NCBI GenBank assembly: GCA_045652745.1
Contig: JAZRUW010000004.1
Location: forward strand, 62,001 to 126,000
DNA from: RGIG2041 sp045652745
GTDB taxonomy: Bacteria > Bacillota > Clostridia > UBA1381 > UMGS1253
Length of the DNA stretch: 64,000 bases
Reading direction: 5' to 3'
Part shown: in pieces, positions 61,114 to 64,000 of the stretch
Layout of the letters: each line of letters begins with the position of its first letter
How positions within the stretch are numbered: the stretch's first letter is position 1
Translations under genes and position numbers: made by a program
The notes under the pieces: generated by a model
The model's database searches: none
What the model was told of the DNA's origin: nothing
Seen by the model: only the letters and a program-made list of their open reading frames with translations

Positions 61114-62580
61114 TTATTTGTAGGTTGGCTCACAAGTCAAATGCATGCCGAGTTTTTTAAACACGCGCTCATCGACCTGTGACAAAAGCACCGTCGAATG
61201 TGCCTGCGCACCGCGCAGTTCGGAAAGGCCTTCCAGCGCTTTCTTTGCAACGCTGTCGCTCGCCGCACAAATGGAGAGCGCAATCAAGGTTTCATCCATA
61301 TGCAAGCGCGGATTTTTACTGCCGAAATGGTGAATCTTCAAGCCCTGCAACGGCTCGATAACCTCCGGCGAAATCAAGTGGATTTCATCGGCGATACCGG
61401 CAATTTCCTTAAGCGCATTGAGCAGCGCTGCGCTCGATGCACCGAGCAAATCGGACGTCTTACCCGTGACCATACGTCCGTCCGGCAACTGAATGGCACA
61501 AGCCGTGTGCCCCGTATGCTTTGATTTTTCCAGCGCCGCACCGACAACCGCGCGGTGATGCGCATCTACGCCGGCCTGCTTCATGATGAGCTGCATCTTC
61601 AAAAGCACATCTTCGTCGCACTTGCCGTTCATTTTTTCTTTTAATACCTGATAGTAACGGCGCACGATTTCGTCTTTCGAGGCCTGAATACAAACCGCAT
61701 CGTCCACGATACAGTTGCCCGCCATATTTACACCCATATCCGTCGGCGATTTATACGGACTTTCGCCCAGTATTTTGCACAAAATCGCGTTAAGTACGGG
61801 GAATACCTCAATATCGCGGTTATAGTTGACCGCCATTTCACCGTGCGCTTCCAGATGGAACGGGTCAATCATATTTACGTCATTTAAATCCACCGTTGCC
61901 GCCTCATATGCGAGGTTGACATGGTGCTTTAAAGGCAAATTCCAAATCGGGAAAGTTTCAAATTTTGCATAACCCGCTTTGATGCCGCGTTTGTTTTCGT
62001 GATAAAGCTGAGAAAGGCAGGTCGCCATTTTGCCGCTGCCCGGTCCCGGTGCGGTAACGACCACAATCTGCTTTTCCGTTTCAATATAATCGTTTTTGCC
62101 AAAACCCTCATCGCTTACGATATATTCCACATGCGACGGATAACCCGGAATAGGATAGTGTAAAAATACCTTGATGCCCATATTTTCCAAACGCTTTTTA
62201 AAGGTATCTGCCGCCGACTGACCGCTGTACTGCGTAATGACAATACTGCCGACCAAAAGTCCCAAATCGCGGAAGGCATTGATTAAGCGGATGGTATCCA
62301 AATCATAGGTAAGGTTGTGGTTGCTGTTGACCTTGTTTTTTACAATATCAATCGCGCTGATGGCAATTACGATTTCAAGCTTGTCCTTTAAAGACATCAG
62401 CATTTTGATTTTACTGTCCGGCTCAAAGCCCGGCAGCACGCGGGATGCGTGGTGGTCGTCAAAAAGTTTGCCGCCAAGCTCCAAATACAGCTTGTCGCCA
62501 AATTCCAATACGCGCTCGCCGATATATTTCGACTGCATCTGTATATATTTTTCGTTATCAAATCCGATTTTTCCACTCAT
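61114..62580 (-). CDS. DUF1846 domain-containing protein
   Basis: A 488-residue protein of the DUF1846 family, common in Firmicutes and of unknown biochemical function. Recognisable are the start KIGFDNEKYIQMQSKYI, the phosphate-loop-like APGPGSGKMATCLSQLYHEN and the DPFHLEAHGEMAVNYNRD block. The GSGK segment suggests nucleotide binding. It has its own promoter and terminator. Confidence 0.9.
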   Translation of the reverse strand: MSGKIGFDNEKYIQMQSKYIGERVLEFGDKLYLELGGKLFDDHHASRVLPGFEPDSKIKMLMSLKDKLEIVIAISAIDIVKNKVNSNHNLTYDLDTIRLINAFRDLGLLVGSIVITQYSGQSAADTFKKRLENMGIKVFLHYPIPGYPSHVEYIVSDEGFGKNDYIETEKQIVVVTAPGPGSGKMATCLSQLYHENKRGIKAGYAKFETFPIWNLPLKHHVNLAYEAATVDLNDVNMIDPFHLEAHGEMAVNYNRDIEVFPVLNAILCKILGESPYKSPTDMGVNMAGNCIVDDAVCIQASKDEIVRRYYQVLKEKMNGKCDEDVLLKMQLIMKQAGVDAHHRAVVGAALEKSKHTGHTACAIQLPDGRMVTGKTSDLLGASSAALLNALKEIAGIADEIHLISPEVIEPLQGLKIHHFGSKNPRLHMDETLIALSICAASDSVAKKALEGLSELRGAQAHSTVLLSQVDERVFKKLGMHLTCEPTYK

Positions 62581-62606
62581 AATCTAACAACCCCCAACAT
62601 CTTTTT

Positions 62607-62635
62607 ATTATACTACTGATTTTGTCCGATTTCAA
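62607..62635 (-). promoter_or_regulatory. SigA-type promoter for the DUF1846 gene
   Basis: On the minus strand, TTGAAA (62635-62630), a 17-bp spacer and TATAAT (62612-62607). Confidence 0.75.
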
Positions 62636-62657
62636 GCCAAAATATAATAAAAATAAA

Positions 62658-62679
62658 CGGAACGACTCAAGTCGTTCCG
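62658..62679 (-). terminator. Intrinsic terminator after the radical SAM gene
   Basis: Stem CGGAACGACT/AGTCGTTCCG with a 2-base spacer (the innermost pairs open to form the loop), then TTTATTTTTA on the minus strand. Confidence 0.85.
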
Positions 62680-62697
62680 CAATCCATAATCATCAAA

Positions 62698-63324
62698 TCA
62701 ATTTTCTACATAATGTCTGACGCGCAGCGTGCACCCCACCTGCTCGGCAAGCTGTCTGCAACGCGCAATGTCCGCTTCCGGCATGATGTCGACGATGCTC
62801 AAAAGCACCTGCGGCACATGCTTGGCCGCAAGTCGCGCAAAATCAAGCATATAATCAAATCCGCTCTCACCAAAAGCGCACTGACAAATCTCGTTATACG
62901 ATTTTGCATCCGGCGCATTCATACTCACCGACAGCGTATCAATCCAGCCGGCAAGCCGCGGCGTAATGTCCGCTTTGTGAATGGCATTGGCATGCCCATT
63001 GGTATTGATGCGCACACTGCAGGTATAATTTGCCTTGATGTACGCCGCAATTTCCAAAAGCGTATCTAAACGCATGGTCGGTTCGCCGTAGCCGCAAAAC
63101 ACAACCTCTTTGTAGCTGTCTACATCAAATTTTCCCAGCGCTTCAATTACCTCCGCCGCAGTCGGTTCATGCTCCAGCCACAAATCCGTATTGCTGCCGA
63201 CACCGTTTTCATTGTTGCGGATGCAGAACGTGCAACGGTTGGTGCATTTGTTGGTTAAATTTACATACAGAAAGCTCTCGTGGTTTTCCTCTGCAAAATA
63301 TTCATATACATATACATTTGCCAT
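62698..63324 (-). CDS. TatD-linked type radical SAM protein
   Basis: A 208-residue radical SAM protein with cluster cysteines C27, C31 and C34 (CTNRCTFC) and a compact core: GYGEPTMRLD, RINTNGHAN and SVSMNAPDAKSYNEI. The short length and start MANVYVYEYFAEENHESFLYV fit the small radical SAM proteins often found next to tatD. No tatD is visible here; the neighbour is a UPF0210 gene whose stop is 2 bp upstream. The substrate is unknown. RBS GAGGAATTGATT. Confidence 0.8.
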   Translation of the reverse strand: MANVYVYEYFAEENHESFLYVNLTNKCTNRCTFCIRNNENGVGSNTDLWLEHEPTAAEVIEALGKFDVDSYKEVVFCGYGEPTMRLDTLLEIAAYIKANYTCSVRINTNGHANAIHKADITPRLAGWIDTLSVSMNAPDAKSYNEICQCAFGESGFDYMLDFARLAAKHVPQVLLSIVDIMPEADIARCRQLAEQVGCTLRVRHYVEN

Positions 63325-63326
63325 AA

Positions 63327-64000
63327 TCAATTCCTCAAACTGTGCAGCGGCGCAGGAATACGTCCGCCGCGATTTACAAAGCCCTCCGAGCCGTACGGAT
63401 TGACCGGTTGTACCGGACCGCTGCCCAAAAGACCGCCAAACTCTACCGTGTCGCCGACTTTCTTGCCCGGCGCAGGGATGATACGCACCGCCGTTGTCTT
63501 GTTGTTGACTACGCCGATGGCTGATTCGTCGGCAATAATTGCGGAAATGGTTGCCGCACTCGTGTCGCCCGGCACGACAATCATATCCAGTCCCACCGGG
63601 CACACGCAGGTCATTGCCTCGAGTTTTTCCAACGTAAGTGCGCCGCATTTTGCCGCCGCAATCATGCCGGCATCCTCGCTGACCGGAATGAATGCGCCCG
63701 AAAGACCGCCGACATAGCCCGAAGCCATAACGCCGCCCTTCTTTACGGCATCATTGAGCATCGCAAGCGCCGCCGTTGTGCCGTGCGTACCGCACTTTTC
63801 TACGCCCATTTCTTCCAATATATACGCAACCGAGTCGCCGACTGCCGGCGTCGGTGCCAAAGATAAATCCACAATGCCGTACGGCACGCCCAGACGTCTG
63901 GAGGCTTCCTGCGCTACGAGCTGACCCATACGCGTGATTTTAAATGCTGTCTTTTTAATCGTTTCCGCCACCAGACCGAAATCCGCCTGCGGACCGATTT
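63327..64000 (-). CDS. UPF0210/DUF711 (PFL) family protein, partial
   Basis: The C-terminal 224 residues of a protein of the UPF0210/DUF711 family; the rest lies beyond the right edge of the window and the frame is open to the last base. The segments QADFGLVAETIKKTAFKITR, GDSVAYILEEMGVE, CGTHGTTAALAMLNDAVKKG and the end GRIPAPLHSLRN are typical. The family is related in fold to pyruvate formate-lyase-like barrels and has no established activity; it is often paired with an ACT-domain protein. Confidence 0.88.
   Translation of the reverse strand, partial: IGPQADFGLVAETIKKTAFKITRMGQLVAQEASRRLGVPYGIVDLSLAPTPAVGDSVAYILEEMGVEKCGTHGTTAALAMLNDAVKKGGVMASGYVGGLSGAFIPVSEDAGMIAAAKCGALTLEKLEAMTCVCPVGLDMIVVPGDTSAATISAIIADESAIGVVNNKTTAVRIIPAPGKKVGDTVEFGGLLGSGPVQPVNPYGSEGFVNRGGRIPAPLHSLRN

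Noticed and set aside
1..64000. tRNA, rRNA, prophage or plasmid replication genes
   Set aside because: No clover-leaf, rRNA or phage/plasmid signature was recognised; gene content is chromosomal housekeeping.

Overview
The window is chromosomal DNA from an anaerobic, endospore-forming Firmicute of class Clostridia. The evidence is spoIVA and spoIID, the [FeFe]-hydrogenase maturases hydF and hydG with a TM1266-type regulator, HPr kinase, Mini-III RNase, WhiA and RapZ, a split two-subunit transketolase, SLH-domain and stalk-domain surface proteins, and consensus SigA promoters with AGGAGG-type ribosome binding sites. No rRNA, tRNA, CRISPR array or intact transposase gene was seen, so no finer taxonomy is offered.

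Layout. 0-2.9 kb: a membrane-anchored polysaccharide-deacetylase-like protein and a GH29 fucosidase. 2.9-7.4 kb (minus): cysE-cysS-mrnC and the two transketolase halves, with a 109-bp-period tandem repeat between cysS and mrnC. 7.6-8.3 kb: a shikimate-kinase-like gene and a 49-residue protein. 8.4-9.7 kb: an anchored protein and a decayed modular effector-like gene. 9.8-12.8 kb: metA and a CIRCE-controlled htpG. 12.9-15 kb: a lipoprotein, deoC and a histidine phosphatase. 15-26.6 kb (minus): spoIVA, then hprK-glucokinase-murB-rapZ-whiA-dnaE-DUF2007-pfkA-pgsA. 26.7-30.7 kb: a large SLH protein and an EamA transporter. 31.1-33.0 kb: an intact modular effector-like gene and its small anchored partner. 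33.4-41.1 kb (minus): a compact histidine operon, yerC/hisR-hisZ-G-D-C-B-H-A-F-IE. 41.2-43.9 kb: a short independent transcript with a 17-codon ORF, a TIGR04086 protein, yajC and a stalk-domain exoprotein. 43.9-44.2 kb: a MITE-like inverted-repeat element. 44.2-51.7 kb (minus): rpoC and rpoB with a long leader. 52-56 kb: a HAD phosphatase and the hydrogenase maturation operon. 56-64 kb: an SLOG protein, a second SLH protein, a small-protein/spoIID cluster, DUF6514, DUF1846, a radical SAM protein and a partial UPF0210 gene.

Most of the window is housekeeping. The unusual layer is a dispersed family seen at three places (31.1 kb intact, 9.1-9.7 kb pseudogene, 52.8 kb remnant). Each begins with the same leader of palindromic CGTAGGGG/CCCCTACG units and the same coding start. 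At the two larger loci the N-terminal module is shared, the C-terminal part is unrelated, and a small N-terminally anchored protein starts 9 bp after the stop. This is the layout of polymorphic effector/immunity or modular exoprotein systems, here with an N-terminal module I do not recognise. It is my main candidate for an undescribed system.

The sequence also shows several regulatory signals: a perfect CIRCE at htpG, an operator-like palindrome between the -35 and -10 of the his operon, mutually exclusive RNA hairpins ahead of the hyd maturation operon, and a 20-bp palindrome at the promoter of the first gene. No homology search or folding program was run. Family names come from recognising motifs.
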